From: an uncultured Lachnospiraceae bacterium
Lineage (GTDB): Bacteria; Bacillota; Clostridia; Lachnospirales; Lachnospiraceae
DNA: 64,000 nucleotides
Assembly: GCA_944384125.1 (NCBI GenBank)
Contig: CALWSF010000001.1
Span: 88,734 to 152,733, forward strand
Direction: 5' to 3'
A model generated the notes under the pieces. That model was not told where the DNA came from. It searched no databases and saw only the letters and a list, made by a program, of their open reading frames with translations. Position 1 is the first letter of the stretch; every line of letters starts with the position of its first letter. A program made the position numbers and the translations under genes. Positions 16,294-25,023 of this stretch are shown piece by piece.

Positions 16294-16679
16294 GATTTGC
16301 ATTTGCACATAACAATTTTAATGTAATCGATCTTGAAAAGTCATTAAAATTTTACCATGAGGCACTGGGGCTTGAGGAGGTGCGCCGCAAAGAGGCGCCG
16401 GACGGAAGTTTTATTCTTGTTTACCTGGGGGACGGAAAGACCGGATATCAGCTGGAACTGACCTGGCTCAGGGACTGGGAAAAAGATTCCTATAATCTGG
16501 GGGATAATGAGTTCCACCTGGCATTTACTACTGATGATATGGAACGGTCCCTGAAAAAACACAGGGAGATGGGCTGTGTCTGCTATGAAAATCCGGGTAT
16601 GGGAATTTATTTTATCAGTGATCCGGATGGATACTGGCTTGAAATTGTACCGGAGAAACAGGGGAGGAACAAAGAATGA
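16290..16679 (+). CDS. VOC/glyoxalase-family protein (lactoylglutathione lyase-like)
   Basis: The 129-residue protein matches single-subunit glyoxalase I: FAHNNFNVIDLEKSLKFY at the start, EFHLAFTTDD in the middle and ISDPDGYWLEIVP at the end, with His and Glu ligands in place. Glyoxalase I detoxifies methylglyoxal as a thiol adduct; Firmicutes without glutathione use other thiols, so the true substrate is uncertain. It starts inside the stop codon of the MBL gene and ends inside the start of pyrC, both by ATGA overlaps. Confidence 0.85.
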   Translation: MRFAFAHNNFNVIDLEKSLKFYHEALGLEEVRRKEAPDGSFILVYLGDGKTGYQLELTWLRDWEKDSYNLGDNEFHLAFTTDDMERSLKKHREMGCVCYENPGMGIYFISDPDGYWLEIVPEKQGRNKE

Positions 16680-17950
16680 TTATAACAAACGGGCGTGTGA
16701 TTGATCCGGAAAGCGGATTTGATGAGACTGCTCATATCGTAATCAGAGAAGGACATATTGCGCAGATTCAGAGAGCGGCGGAGGGCGTGCCCCGGGCAGA
16801 GGACGGAGAAGAGATAATAGATGCTTCCGGTCTGATTGCAGCTCCGGGCCTTGTGGATGTGCACGTTCATTTCCGGGATCCGGGATTTACCTACAAAGAA
16901 GATATTGAAACGGGAGCGGAGGCTGCGAAGGCGGGAGGCTTTACAACAGTTGTATGTATGGCAAATACAAAGCCGGTAGCAGATACTCCAAAAACAGTTC
17001 GTTATATTCTGGAAAAAGGGAGAAAAACAGGAATTCACGTTCTGACAGCGGCTGCAGTATCAAAAGGTTTTAAAGGACAGGAGCTGACAGATATGAAAGC
17101 GCTGGCAGAGGCGGGCGCATGCGGTTTTACGGATGACGGGATTCCGCTGATGAATGAGAAGCTCGTCAGAGAAGCGATGGAGACGGCCGGTAAGCTGAAT
17201 CTTCCGCTGAGCTTTCATGAGGAGGATCCGGCTTTTATCGTAAATAACGGGATTAATGCGGGGGCCGTTTCCAGGCAGCTGGGAATTTACGGTTCGCCGG
17301 CACTGGCGGAGGATTCTCTTGTGGCCAGAGACTGTATGATAGCACTTCACACAGGGGCCTCTGTCAACATCCAGCATATCAGTTCCCGGAATGCGGTGCA
17401 GATGGTTGCGCTTGCCAAAAGACTGGGGGCTGATGTGTGGGCGGAAGTGACACCCCATCATTTCTCTCTGGATGAGACGGCTGTGTTAGAGCACGGCACG
17501 CTGGCGAAAATGAATCCGCCCCTCAGGACGGCGGATGACCGGAAGGCGCTCATAGAGGGGCTCAAAGACGGGACAATTGACATGATTGCCACAGACCATG
17601 CGCCTCACAGCGCAGAGGAAAAGCAGAAGCCGCTCACAGAAGCGCCCAGCGGAATCATCGGACTTGAGACGGCGCTGCCGCTTGCCGTGACAAACCTTGT
17701 TAAAGCAGGGCATCTGACTTATCTGCAGCTGTTTGAAAAAATGTGCCTGAATCCGGCCAGACTTTATCGCCTGGAAAGCGGCAGGCTCAGAGAGGGAGCG
17801 GAGGCGGATATTGTAATATTTGACGACAGGGAGTCCTTTACGGTAGAGGGATTCCGGTCGAAAGCATCTAATTCCCCGTTCCTGGGGGCAAGTCTTTACG
17901 GACGGGTTCGCTGGACCATCTGCGGAGGAAAGATTGTGTATCAGGGATAG
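16676..17950 (+). CDS. pyrC: Dihydroorotase
   Basis: The 424-residue amidohydrolase catalyses closure of carbamoyl-aspartate to dihydroorotate in pyrimidine synthesis. It has the class I metal motif HVHFRDPG (about residue 62), MANTKPV, the FTDDG aspartate that replaces the carboxylated lysine in Aquifex-type class I enzymes, ITPHHF-like TPHHFSLDE and the catalytic ATDHAPH. It is coupled by ATGA overlap to the VOC gene and lies away from other pyr genes in this window. No PyrR or UMP-type attenuator is visible before it. Confidence 0.93.
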   Translation: MIITNGRVIDPESGFDETAHIVIREGHIAQIQRAAEGVPRAEDGEEIIDASGLIAAPGLVDVHVHFRDPGFTYKEDIETGAEAAKAGGFTTVVCMANTKPVADTPKTVRYILEKGRKTGIHVLTAAAVSKGFKGQELTDMKALAEAGACGFTDDGIPLMNEKLVREAMETAGKLNLPLSFHEEDPAFIVNNGINAGAVSRQLGIYGSPALAEDSLVARDCMIALHTGASVNIQHISSRNAVQMVALAKRLGADVWAEVTPHHFSLDETAVLEHGTLAKMNPPLRTADDRKALIEGLKDGTIDMIATDHAPHSAEEKQKPLTEAPSGIIGLETALPLAVTNLVKAGHLTYLQLFEKMCLNPARLYRLESGRLREGAEADIVIFDDRESFTVEGFRSKASNSPFLGASLYGRVRWTICGGKIVYQG

Positions 17951-17996
17951 GGAATGCCTGAGAGGAAACAAATAAACAGCAGGGGGAAATTGTAGA

Positions 17997-19496
17997 ATGA
18001 AAACCATGTTGAAGCGGGGAGCCGGCATACTGATGCCTGTATTCAGCCTGCCGTCTCCTTATGGAATCGGCACTTTTGGAAAGGCTGCATATGAATTTGC
18101 CGACCATCTGAAAAATGCGCGGCAGATGTACTGGCAGGTTCTGCCTATGGGCCCCACAAGCTACGGGGACAGTCCGTATCAGTCTTTTTCCGCTTTTGCC
18201 GGAAATCCGCATTTCATTGATCTTGATATACTTATTGAGGAGGGGCTGCTGACACAGGAGGAAGTGGATGCCTGCTTCTGGTCTGAGAAAGAGGATGAGG
18301 TAAAATATGATGCGCTGTATTATTACCGCTTTCCGCTTTTAAAAAAAGCGTATCAGAGAAGCGGACACAGGGAGACGACAGAGTACCTCAGATTTCTGGA
18401 GGAAAATGACTACTGGCTTCCTGATTACAGCCTTTATATGGCGCTGAAAGAAGAATTTGGCGGAAAGTCCTGGATGGAGTGGGATCGCGGCGTGCGTATG
18501 CATGAGCCTGCTGTAATAAAGGATTATGAAGAAAAACTGCAGGATGAAACAGATTACTGGAAATTTCTTCAGTTCAAGTTTTTTGAACAGTGGAATAAAC
18601 TCAAGTCCTACACGGAAAAGCTGGGGATTCAGATAGTAGGGGATATCCCGATCTATGTTGCCGGGGACAGCGCAGATGTGTGGAGCCATCCGGAACTGTT
18701 TCAGCTGGATGAAGAAGAGCTGTTGCCGGTTCGGGTTGCCGGAGTTCCGCCGGACGCGTTTTCCGAGACGGGACAGCTGTGGGGGAATCCGCTTTATGAC
18801 TGGGATAAGATGGAAAAGACAGATTTTTCCTGGTGGAAGAAGCGGATGGAGGATTCTGCAAAGCTCTATGATGTCATTCGGATTGATCATTTTATCGGAG
18901 TTGTGCAGTATTATTCAATTCCGGCGGGAGCGCCGGATGCCAGGGATGGCCGCTGGGAGAAGGGACCGGGGAAAAAGCTTACGGACGCCATTGGAGAGTC
19001 GGCAGGGAAAACGAAAATTATAGCGGAAGATCTCGGGATTTTCTGCCAGGATGTTAAGGATTTGCTGGAGGAGACAGGATATCCGGGAATGAAGATTATT
19101 GAGTTTGCCTTCAGCGGAGACAGATTTAATGAACATCTTCCTCACTGTTATACGCCGAATTCGGTTGTTTATGGAGGAACCCACGACAATGAGACCATGA
19201 CCGGTTATTTCAGGGCTGATAAGCGTGAATGGTGGGAGCTTCAGTATATAGCCGATTATCTCGGTGCTGCTCATCAGAGCGAGGTGGTAGATCGCATTTT
19301 CCGGGCAGCTTACAGCTCTGTAGCCAGCGTGGCGATTTTTCAGATGCAGGATGTATTGCATCTGGACAATGAGGCACGTATGAATACGCCGGGAACAATC
19401 GGCGAGAACTGGAGATGGCGCATGACAGAGGGACAGTTTGGGCGGGAGCAGGAGGAGTATCTGGCCTGGCTGGTTGATATTTTCGGCCGCTTCTGA
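17997..19496 (+). CDS. malQ: 4-alpha-glucanotransferase (amylomaltase, GH77)
   Basis: The 499-residue protein has the GH77 fingerprint: RGAGILMPVFSLPSPYGIG, WQVLPMGPTSYGDSPYQ, RIDHF (nucleophile Asp), AEDLG (acid/base Glu) and GTHDNE (second Asp). It transfers alpha-1,4-glucan chains in maltodextrin and glycogen use. The length is normal. It starts 46 bases after pyrC behind AGGGGGA and is followed 17 bases later by the lipoprotein gene, so it may belong to the pyrC transcript. glgA is far away at 57367. Confidence 0.95.
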   Translation: MKTMLKRGAGILMPVFSLPSPYGIGTFGKAAYEFADHLKNARQMYWQVLPMGPTSYGDSPYQSFSAFAGNPHFIDLDILIEEGLLTQEEVDACFWSEKEDEVKYDALYYYRFPLLKKAYQRSGHRETTEYLRFLEENDYWLPDYSLYMALKEEFGGKSWMEWDRGVRMHEPAVIKDYEEKLQDETDYWKFLQFKFFEQWNKLKSYTEKLGIQIVGDIPIYVAGDSADVWSHPELFQLDEEELLPVRVAGVPPDAFSETGQLWGNPLYDWDKMEKTDFSWWKKRMEDSAKLYDVIRIDHFIGVVQYYSIPAGAPDARDGRWEKGPGKKLTDAIGESAGKTKIIAEDLGIFCQDVKDLLEETGYPGMKIIEFAFSGDRFNEHLPHCYTPNSVVYGGTHDNETMTGYFRADKREWWELQYIADYLGAAHQSEVVDRIFRAAYSSVASVAIFQMQDVLHLDNEARMNTPGTIGENWRWRMTEGQFGREQEEYLAWLVDIFGRF

Positions 19497-19513
19497 CGGA
19501 AGAAAGGAGAAAA

Positions 19514-20215
19514 ATGAGAAATTTACGGGGCATAAGCCGCAGAGTCACAGCAGTGCTCTGCGTGACAGCCGGGCTGGCGGTATTTTCTGCCGGCTGCGGA
19601 AAAAAGACAGATGTGACAGAGACAGAGAGTTCATTTACAGAGGAGACCGAAACAGCTGCGGAAAAAGAGACTGAAAAAGAGACTGAAAAAGAGACAGAGG
19701 CGCCTACTCTGGCACAGCCTGAGCGGGAGATGGATGAGATTCGTTCAGAAAAAGCTGCCGGTATTCTGACAGGAACGGTTGAGGATGCGGCCATGAATAC
19801 AATTGTGGTCGCCAATGATCAATTTCCTGATGGCGTTACATTTTCAAAGGAAGATGCGGCTGTCAGCCTGGAAGACGGACTTTTGCTGGATGAAGAGGTT
19901 ACCGTATTTTACCTGGGAACTCTTGCGGAGGACGGAAAGCTGGAAGACGGCAGTGTTCCGGCGGCACAGCTTGTGCGTGATGTGAGAGAGGGAGATGAAG
20001 AGCGGCAGGCCGGTATTGTTTCCGGTAAGGTTCTTGGAATGGGAATGAGTGTCCTTACCATCCGGACAGCCGATGGACAGGAGATTTCTTTTGAGCAGGA
20101 TCCCAAACCGGTTAACCTCACGGACGGTCCGGCTGACGGGGAAGAGGTAAGTGTGCTTTATTCCAATGAAAAGGACATCCCCTGGTATGTGCCGGAATTG
20201 ATCTGGACGGAGTAA
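19514..20215 (+). CDS. Hypothetical lipoprotein
   Basis: The 233-residue protein has a lipobox VFSAGC near residue 28 and a Glu/Lys/Thr-rich linker with three KETE-type units, followed by two similar beta-rich modules (GILTGTVEDAAMNTIVV and GIVSGKVLGMGMSVLTI). The repeat of the modules suggests an internal duplication. It is likely anchored outside the membrane. No known domain is recognised. RBS AGAAAGGAG lies upstream of ATG 19514. Confidence 0.75.
   Translation: MRNLRGISRRVTAVLCVTAGLAVFSAGCGKKTDVTETESSFTEETETAAEKETEKETEKETEAPTLAQPEREMDEIRSEKAAGILTGTVEDAAMNTIVVANDQFPDGVTFSKEDAAVSLEDGLLLDEEVTVFYLGTLAEDGKLEDGSVPAAQLVRDVREGDEERQAGIVSGKVLGMGMSVLTIRTADGQEISFEQDPKPVNLTDGPADGEEVSVLYSNEKDIPWYVPELIWTE
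19661..19696 (+). repeat. Tandem 12-bp repeat encoding the KETE linker
   Basis: Three consecutive copies of GAAAAAGAGACT (the last ending in A) encode the EKET units of the lipoprotein linker. Such in-frame repeats can change copy number without disrupting the gene. Confidence 0.7.
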
Positions 20216-20245
20216 TTAACTGCAGTCAGCAGCTGCCGATAATAC

Positions 20246-20273
20246 TTGACATATGTCGGAAACGATCTATAAT
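20246..20273 (+). promoter_or_regulatory. Promoter of the DUF134-NifX gene
   Basis: TTGACA (20246-20251) and TATAAT (20268-20273) are 16 bases apart, a near-consensus sigma-A promoter. A palindrome overlaps the -35 and a second lies just after the expected start site. Confidence 0.75.
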
Positions 20274-20296
20274 GAAAATATAAATGGCATATGCCA
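20248..20296. promoter_or_regulatory. Pair of CATATG palindromes, candidate operators
   Basis: GACATATGTC (20248-20257) overlaps the -35 element and TGGCATATGCCA (20285-20296) lies near +5 to +16. Both are perfect palindromes with the core CATATG, with centres 38 bases apart. The arrangement suits a dimeric repressor, possibly the DUF134 protein itself. Confidence 0.4.
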
Positions 20297-20316
20297 GAAA
20301 AAAGAAGGGAGATAAG

Positions 20317-21147
20317 ATGCCCAGACCATGCAAGAAAAGGCGCATTTGTGCGGAGCCGTCCTGCGGCTGTTTCGGTCCCCGGGGAACTGATAACCCGACC
20401 CGTCCCGTGGTCCGCATGACACTTGACGAGTTTGAAAGTATACGGCTGATAGACTGGGAAGGACTGACCCAGGAGCAGTGTGCGGTTCGTATGGATGTGG
20501 CCCGGACAACAGCGCAGGCGATATATGGAAGTGCCCGACAGAAGCTTGCGGAGTTTCTTATAAAAGAAGCGGAGCTTGTGATAGAAGGAGGCAATTATGT
20601 CGTCTGTGGAGGCGGGATCCCTGAATGCGGACGTGTCTGTCCGCGCTGTCAGAGAGAAAATATCCGTCGCCATGCGGCTGCAGTGCAGGGAGCGGACACG
20701 GAAAATCCCGTAAACGGCAGGGAGGAGAATAAAATGAAGATTGCAGTAACGTATGAAGACGGTCAGGTTTTCCAGCATTTTGGACACACAGAGAAATTTA
20801 TGGTTTATGAAGTGCAGGAAGGGCGTATTTCTGAGAAAACACTCCTTGATACCAATGGAAACGGACATGGTGCGCTGGCCGGATTTCTGGCTGAAAATGG
20901 CGTGGAGGTTCTGATCTGCGGCGGAATCGGAGGAGGAGCTCAGATGGCGCTTCAGGAGGCGGGAATCCGTTTTTACGGAGGTGTCTCGGGAAGCGCGGAT
21001 GAGGCAGTGCAGGCTTTTCTTGACGGAACTCTGGGATACGATCCTGATGTGCACTGTGATCATCACGGCGAAGGGCATGAAGGCCATCACGGCGGAGAAT
21101 GCGGAGGGCATCATGCAGGCGGCGGCCATCATTCCTGCGGCCACTAG
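20317..21147 (+). CDS. DUF134 DNA-binding domain fused to a NifX/NifB-type domain
   Basis: The 276-residue protein joins two domains. Residues 1-105 are DUF134: PRPCKKRRIC, FGPRG, an HTH (LTQEQCAVRMDVARTTAQAIY) and two CxxC-like cysteines near CGRVCPRCQ. Residues about 140-245 match the dinitrogenase iron-molybdenum cofactor-binding fold (KIAVTYEDGQVFQHFGHTEKF, LICGGIGGGAQ). A His-rich C-terminus (HHGEGHEGHHGG) probably binds metal. ATG 20317 is chosen over 20284 because of GAAGGGAG. A very strong internal RBS, AGGGAGGAG at 20718-20726, precedes ATG 20734, which would yield the NifX-like part alone (137 residues). No nitrogenase gene is in the window. Confidence 0.85.
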   Translation: MPRPCKKRRICAEPSCGCFGPRGTDNPTRPVVRMTLDEFESIRLIDWEGLTQEQCAVRMDVARTTAQAIYGSARQKLAEFLIKEAELVIEGGNYVVCGGGIPECGRVCPRCQRENIRRHAAAVQGADTENPVNGREENKMKIAVTYEDGQVFQHFGHTEKFMVYEVQEGRISEKTLLDTNGNGHGALAGFLAENGVEVLICGGIGGGAQMALQEAGIRFYGGVSGSADEAVQAFLDGTLGYDPDVHCDHHGEGHEGHHGGECGGHHAGGGHHSCGH

Positions 21148-21178
21148 AAGACACGGTTAGTAACTGTTTTTTAAAGAT

Positions 21179-21240
21179 TCGGAGAGCGGCCGGCAACAGG
21201 GGAGTTTTTCCTCTTGTCCGGGCGCTCTCCCGATTTTACT
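21179..21240 (+). terminator. Hairpin terminator after the DUF134-NifX gene
   Basis: TCGGAGAGCGGCCGG and the reverse complement-like CCGGGCGCTCTCCCGA form an imperfect GC-rich stem with a T-rich loop, followed by TTTTACT. It marks the end of the transcription unit. Confidence 0.45.
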
Positions 21241-21267
21241 GCAGCTTCAATTTTGCAAAATGGGTAC

Positions 21268-21295
21268 TTGCAAATTTAGGATTTTCCTGTAAAAT
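21268..21295 (+). promoter_or_regulatory. Promoter of the first ABC-F gene
   Basis: TTGCAA (21268-21273) and TAAAAT (21290-21295) are 16 bases apart, 86 bases before the start codon. Confidence 0.5.
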
Positions 21296-21381
21296 AGAAT
21301 AGACATGATGAAGGGGCCCGCTTAGAAGCCTCTTTTTGTTGCGGAATGAACAGTAATAGAAGGGATGGAAAGAACACTGTC

Positions 21382-23019
21382 ATGATTAGTACTAGCAATG
21401 TAACACTGCGGGTGGGAAAAAAAGCGTTGTTTGAGGACGTAAGCATTAAATTTACGGAGGGAAACTGCTATGGCCTGATCGGGGCCAACGGAGCCGGCAA
21501 GTCCACCTTCCTTCGTATCCTGTCGGGACAGCTGGAACCGACAAACGGCGAGGTAATTATTACACCGGGCCAGCGTTTATCCTTTCTGCAGCAGGATCAT
21601 TTTAAATATGATGCCTATCCCGTACTTGATACGGTTATCATGGGAAATGCAAGGCTTTATGAGATTATGAAGGAAAAAGAGGCCATCTACATGAAGGAGG
21701 ACTTTACGGAGGAGGATGGAGTAAAGGCCGCAGAACTGGAAGGAGAGTTTGCTTCCATGAACGGATGGGAGGCAGAATCAGATGCTGCCAATCTCTTAAA
21801 TGGCCTTGGCATAGAGACGGAATTTCACTATAAACAGGTAAGTGAGCTGACGGGCCCCCAGAAGGTAAAGGTACTGCTGGCGCAGGCGCTCTTTGGAAAT
21901 CCGGATATTCTTCTTCTTGATGAGCCGACGAACCATCTGGATCTGGATGCCATAGCCTGGCTTGAAGAGTTCCTGATCAATTTTGACAACACGGTTATTG
22001 TGGTATCCCACGACAGATATTTTCTCAATAAAGTCTGCACACAGATTGCAGATATTGATTACGGCAAGATTCAGCTTTACGCCGGAAACTATGATTTCTG
22101 GTATGAGTCCAGCCAGCTGATGATCAAGCAGATGAAAGAAGCCAACAAGAAGAAGGAGGAAAAGATTAAGGAACTGCAGGAGTTTATCCAGCGTTTCTCG
22201 GCCAATGCCTCCAAATCCAAACAGGCCACTTCAAGAAAAAGAGCTCTGGAGAAAATTGAGCTGGATGAGATCAAGCCTTCCAGCCGTAAATATCCCTACA
22301 TTGATTTCCGCCCTGACCGGGAAATCGGAAATGAAGTTCTCAGTGTGGAGAATTTAAGCAAGACGATTGACGGAGTTAAGGTTCTGGACGGAATTTCCTT
22401 TATTCTGGGGCGAGAGGATAAAGTGGCGCTTGTAGGCCCCAATGAGCTGGCTAAAACAACACTGTTTAAAATCCTGTCCGGAGAGATGGAGCCGGACGAG
22501 GGAAGCTATAAATGGGGACTGACTACAACACAGGCATACTTCCCCAAAGATAACAGTGCCGAATTTGCCAATGATGATACGATTGTTGACTGGCTGACGC
22601 AGTATTCTCCCGTTAAGGATGTGACATATGTCAGGGGCTTTCTGGGGAGAATGCTTTTCGCCGGAGAAGACGGCGTGAAAAAAGTGCGGGTTCTTTCCGG
22701 AGGAGAGAAAGTTCGCTGCATGCTGTCCAAGATGATGATTTCCGGAGCCAATGTGCTTATGCTGGATGAGCCGACAGACCATCTGGATATGGAGGCAATC
22801 ACAGCGCTCAACAACGGTATGACAAAGTTCCCGGGAGTGATTATATTCTCATCCCGCGATCATCAGATTGTAGAGACGACGGCAAACCGGATTATGGAGA
22901 TTGTGAACGGAAAACTGATTGATAAAATCACGACCTATGACGAATATCTGGCAAGTGATGAGATGGCAAGAAAGCGCCAGGTATTTACAGTTACAGACAG
23001 TCAGGAGGAGGACGACTGA
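21382..23019 (+). CDS. ABC-F ATPase, YbiT/YkpA type
   Basis: The 545-residue protein has two ABC domains joined by a linker and no membrane part, the ABC-F layout of ribosome-associated translation factors. Domain 1 has GANGAGKST and DEPTNHLD. Its signature reads LTGPQK rather than LSGGQ, and domain 2 has GPNELAKTT instead of a canonical Walker A, DEPTDHLD, LSGGEK and SSRDHQ where SHDR is usual. The same degenerate Walker A occurs in the YbiT/YkpA lineage, to my knowledge. Start MISTSNVTLR at 21382 matches relatives; the ATG at 21346 is an in-frame extension. Its job could be translation factor or antibiotic tolerance; resistance substrates are not readable from sequence. Confidence 0.9.
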   Translation: MISTSNVTLRVGKKALFEDVSIKFTEGNCYGLIGANGAGKSTFLRILSGQLEPTNGEVIITPGQRLSFLQQDHFKYDAYPVLDTVIMGNARLYEIMKEKEAIYMKEDFTEEDGVKAAELEGEFASMNGWEAESDAANLLNGLGIETEFHYKQVSELTGPQKVKVLLAQALFGNPDILLLDEPTNHLDLDAIAWLEEFLINFDNTVIVVSHDRYFLNKVCTQIADIDYGKIQLYAGNYDFWYESSQLMIKQMKEANKKKEEKIKELQEFIQRFSANASKSKQATSRKRALEKIELDEIKPSSRKYPYIDFRPDREIGNEVLSVENLSKTIDGVKVLDGISFILGREDKVALVGPNELAKTTLFKILSGEMEPDEGSYKWGLTTTQAYFPKDNSAEFANDDTIVDWLTQYSPVKDVTYVRGFLGRMLFAGEDGVKKVRVLSGGEKVRCMLSKMMISGANVLMLDEPTDHLDMEAITALNNGMTKFPGVIIFSSRDHQIVETTANRIMEIVNGKLIDKITTYDEYLASDEMARKRQVFTVTDSQEEDD

Positions 23020-23043
23020 CTGCTGTGAGTGTCCGGCAGAAAA

Positions 23044-23083
23044 AACGCCCGAACTCCGTTTTTGGAACGGTAGTCCGGGCGTT
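23044..23083. terminator. Hairpin between the ABC-F gene and the XRE gene
   Basis: AACGCCCGAACT (23044-23055) pairs with AGTCCGGGCGTT (23072-23083) with one mismatch. The genes on either side are convergent and the element may serve both. Confidence 0.5.
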
Positions 23084-23128
23084 CGCCATTTTGCAAATGC
23101 AGCAGAAGAAATCTGTCTGTCCGGCTGT

Positions 23129-23533
23129 TTATACCGGATGTTCGGTATCCTTTTCTTCGGAGGCTCTTGCCTTCTTTTTCTTTTCAGTTGTTTCGCGGTA
23201 TGACAGATAATTTACATAATCAATCAGCATCTTTTTTGAGGAGCTGTTAAAGGAACATACATGGCATACAAAATCCCCGACAGTAATGTTTTTCAAGAGG
23301 GAGTCAGAGAATTCCGGCGGGATTTTCTGATAAGGAACTCTGCCCAGGAGATAGTCGGCACTTACTTTATAGTAGTTGGCAAGATTTACCAGATGGCGCA
23401 GAGGCAGATCGTTGCGGTTTGTCTCGTATCGGGAATAAATCTGCTGGGTAGTGCCCAGAAGCTTTGAAATCTCTTCTTGTGTCTTGCCTTCCCGTTCTCT
23501 GAGAATGCGGAGGCGTTCGCCCACACTTTCCAT
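23129..23533 (-). CDS. XRE-family transcriptional regulator
   Basis: The 134-residue protein has an N-terminal Cro/CI-type HTH (ERLRILREREGKTQEEISKLL, TTQQIYSRYE, about residues 6-40) and a C-terminal part with no recognised effector domain, ending in a lysine-rich tail. It is convergent with the ABC-F gene and its start has AAGGGGGAT in the reverse direction. A large AT-rich spacer separates it from the next gene. It might control neighbouring genes, but nothing in the sequence proves a target. Confidence 0.85.
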   Translation of the reverse strand: MESVGERLRILREREGKTQEEISKLLGTTQQIYSRYETNRNDLPLRHLVNLANYYKVSADYLLGRVPYQKIPPEFSDSLLKNITVGDFVCHVCSFNSSSKKMLIDYVNYLSYRETTEKKKKARASEEKDTEHPV

Positions 23534-23977
23534 AGAATATCCCCCTTTCTTACGCGTCCCAGTTGTGAAAATAATCTAGCATACATTTAAAAGGTTGTAA
23601 CAAATTACACTTAAAAGAATGTATAAATAAAATATAAACACTATTTTTGATGTAAATAAAATGCATCCGGGCATTTAATTAAAAATATAACGAAGAATAT
23701 TTATTGTTAATTATCTATAATTGGTTTATCCTGTGATGAATCAGGAGGATTTTTCATTATACCTGCAGAAGCTCTGCATTTCGACAGTAAAATTTATTAT
23801 AATATATACCTGCAGACAGCTCTTCTTTGTGGAGGCATGCTGACCCCGGATTCCCGTTCGCCGGGTGTGAATCCTCCATATGAGCAGTAACGGTTTACAT
23901 AGCAGTGAAATTATATTAAAATGAAAAAAGATAAAAAATTATAATAGCGCGGGGTCTAACGCGGAGAGGAGACAGAT
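23534..23977. other. AT-rich spacer with direct repeats, a structured element and a promoter
   Basis: No gene fits this 444-base gap. At 23534-23760 it is AT-rich and featureless to my reading. ACCTGCAGAAGCTCT (23761-23775) and ACCTGCAGACAGCTCT (23808-23823) form a near-direct repeat on either side of a TATAAT at 23798-23803. At 23830-23878 alternative pairings exist: TGGAGG with CCTCCA, GGATTC (23848) with GAATCC (23869), and CCCGG with CCGGG. TTTACA (23894-23899) with TAAAAT (23917-23922), spacing 17, is a second promoter candidate. Confidence 0.4.
23894..23922 (+). promoter_or_regulatory. Promoter candidate of the nucleotidyltransferase gene
   Basis: TTTACA and TAAAAT are spaced by 17 bases, 56 bases before the start codon. 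A competing TATAAT lies further upstream at 23798, so which one is used is uncertain. Confidence 0.4.
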
Positions 23978-24901
23978 ATGAGTCAGAAGCCAGTACTGGT
24001 TATTATGGCAGCCGGAATGGGGAGCAGATACGGAGGCTTAAAACAGATTGATCCGGTTGACAGAGAGGGCGATATGATTATTGACTTCTCTCTTTATGAT
24101 GCCAAAGAGGCCGGATTTGATACTGTGATTTTTATTATCAAAAAATCGATAGAAAAAGAATTCAAAGAGCATATCGGGAATCGAATAGAAAAGCATATGA
24201 ATGTAAAATATGTTTATCAGGAAAATGACAGGCTGCCGGAAGGCTTTTCAGTGCCTGAAGGACGGGTAAAGCCCTGGGGAACAGGACATGCTGTTCTGTG
24301 CTGCCGTGATATTATAGACGGGCCGTTTGCTGTGATTAATGCGGATGATTATTATGGAAAGACTGCATTCAAGGCGATTTATGACAGACTTTCCGCTCAG
24401 GAGGACAATGACAGATATCAATATGCGATGGTAGGGTATCAGCTTTACAATACCCTCACGGAAAACGGGCATGTAGCCCGGGGGGTATGCAGTGTGGATG
24501 AACATGGAAAGCTTGAGGACATTCATGAGCGTACCCGCATTGAAAAACATGGAGACCGGGCGGAATTTACGGAAGATGAGGGTACAACCTGGGAATATCT
24601 TGGGCGTGATACCATAGTTTCCATGAATATGTGGGGATTTACCAAAAGCATTCTTGACGAACTTGAGACACGCTTTGTGCCGTTTCTTGGCCGGGAGCTT
24701 CAGAAAAATCCCCAGAAATGTGAGTATTTCCTTCCGTTTATTGTGGATGAACTGTTAAAGGAAAATAAGGCTGAGGTAACGGTTCTTGAAAGCCCGGATC
24801 GCTGGTACGGTGTGACCTACAAAGAGGACAAAAAGATGGTAACACAGGCACTGCAGGCGATGAAAGACAGCGGACTTTATCCTGCAATTTTATGGGGCTG
24901 A
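23978..24901 (+). CDS. Sugar-phosphate nucleotidyltransferase family protein
   Basis: The 307-residue protein begins LVIMAAGMGSRYGGLKQ, the NTP-binding loop of nucleotidyltransferases such as glucose-1-phosphate and mannose-1-phosphate transferases, with the catalytic NADDYY at about residue 120. It probably makes an NDP-sugar for polysaccharide or cell-wall use; substrate is unknown. The N-terminus lacks the usual hexapeptide-repeat C-terminal domain. RBS GAGAGGAGAC lies upstream. It stands alone on its side of a long regulatory spacer. Confidence 0.85.
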   Translation: MSQKPVLVIMAAGMGSRYGGLKQIDPVDREGDMIIDFSLYDAKEAGFDTVIFIIKKSIEKEFKEHIGNRIEKHMNVKYVYQENDRLPEGFSVPEGRVKPWGTGHAVLCCRDIIDGPFAVINADDYYGKTAFKAIYDRLSAQEDNDRYQYAMVGYQLYNTLTENGHVARGVCSVDEHGKLEDIHERTRIEKHGDRAEFTEDEGTTWEYLGRDTIVSMNMWGFTKSILDELETRFVPFLGRELQKNPQKCEYFLPFIVDELLKENKAEVTVLESPDRWYGVTYKEDKKMVTQALQAMKDSGLYPAILWG

Positions 24902-25023
24902 GAAAATTGCATATTTGGAAAATGCCGTGCCTTCTGGCGGGACCTGCGGATGCGGACGGAGTATATTATTTTTTCAGGAAACGCATAAAATAGAACATAG
25001 ACGCAAAAAGAGAGGAAATGATT

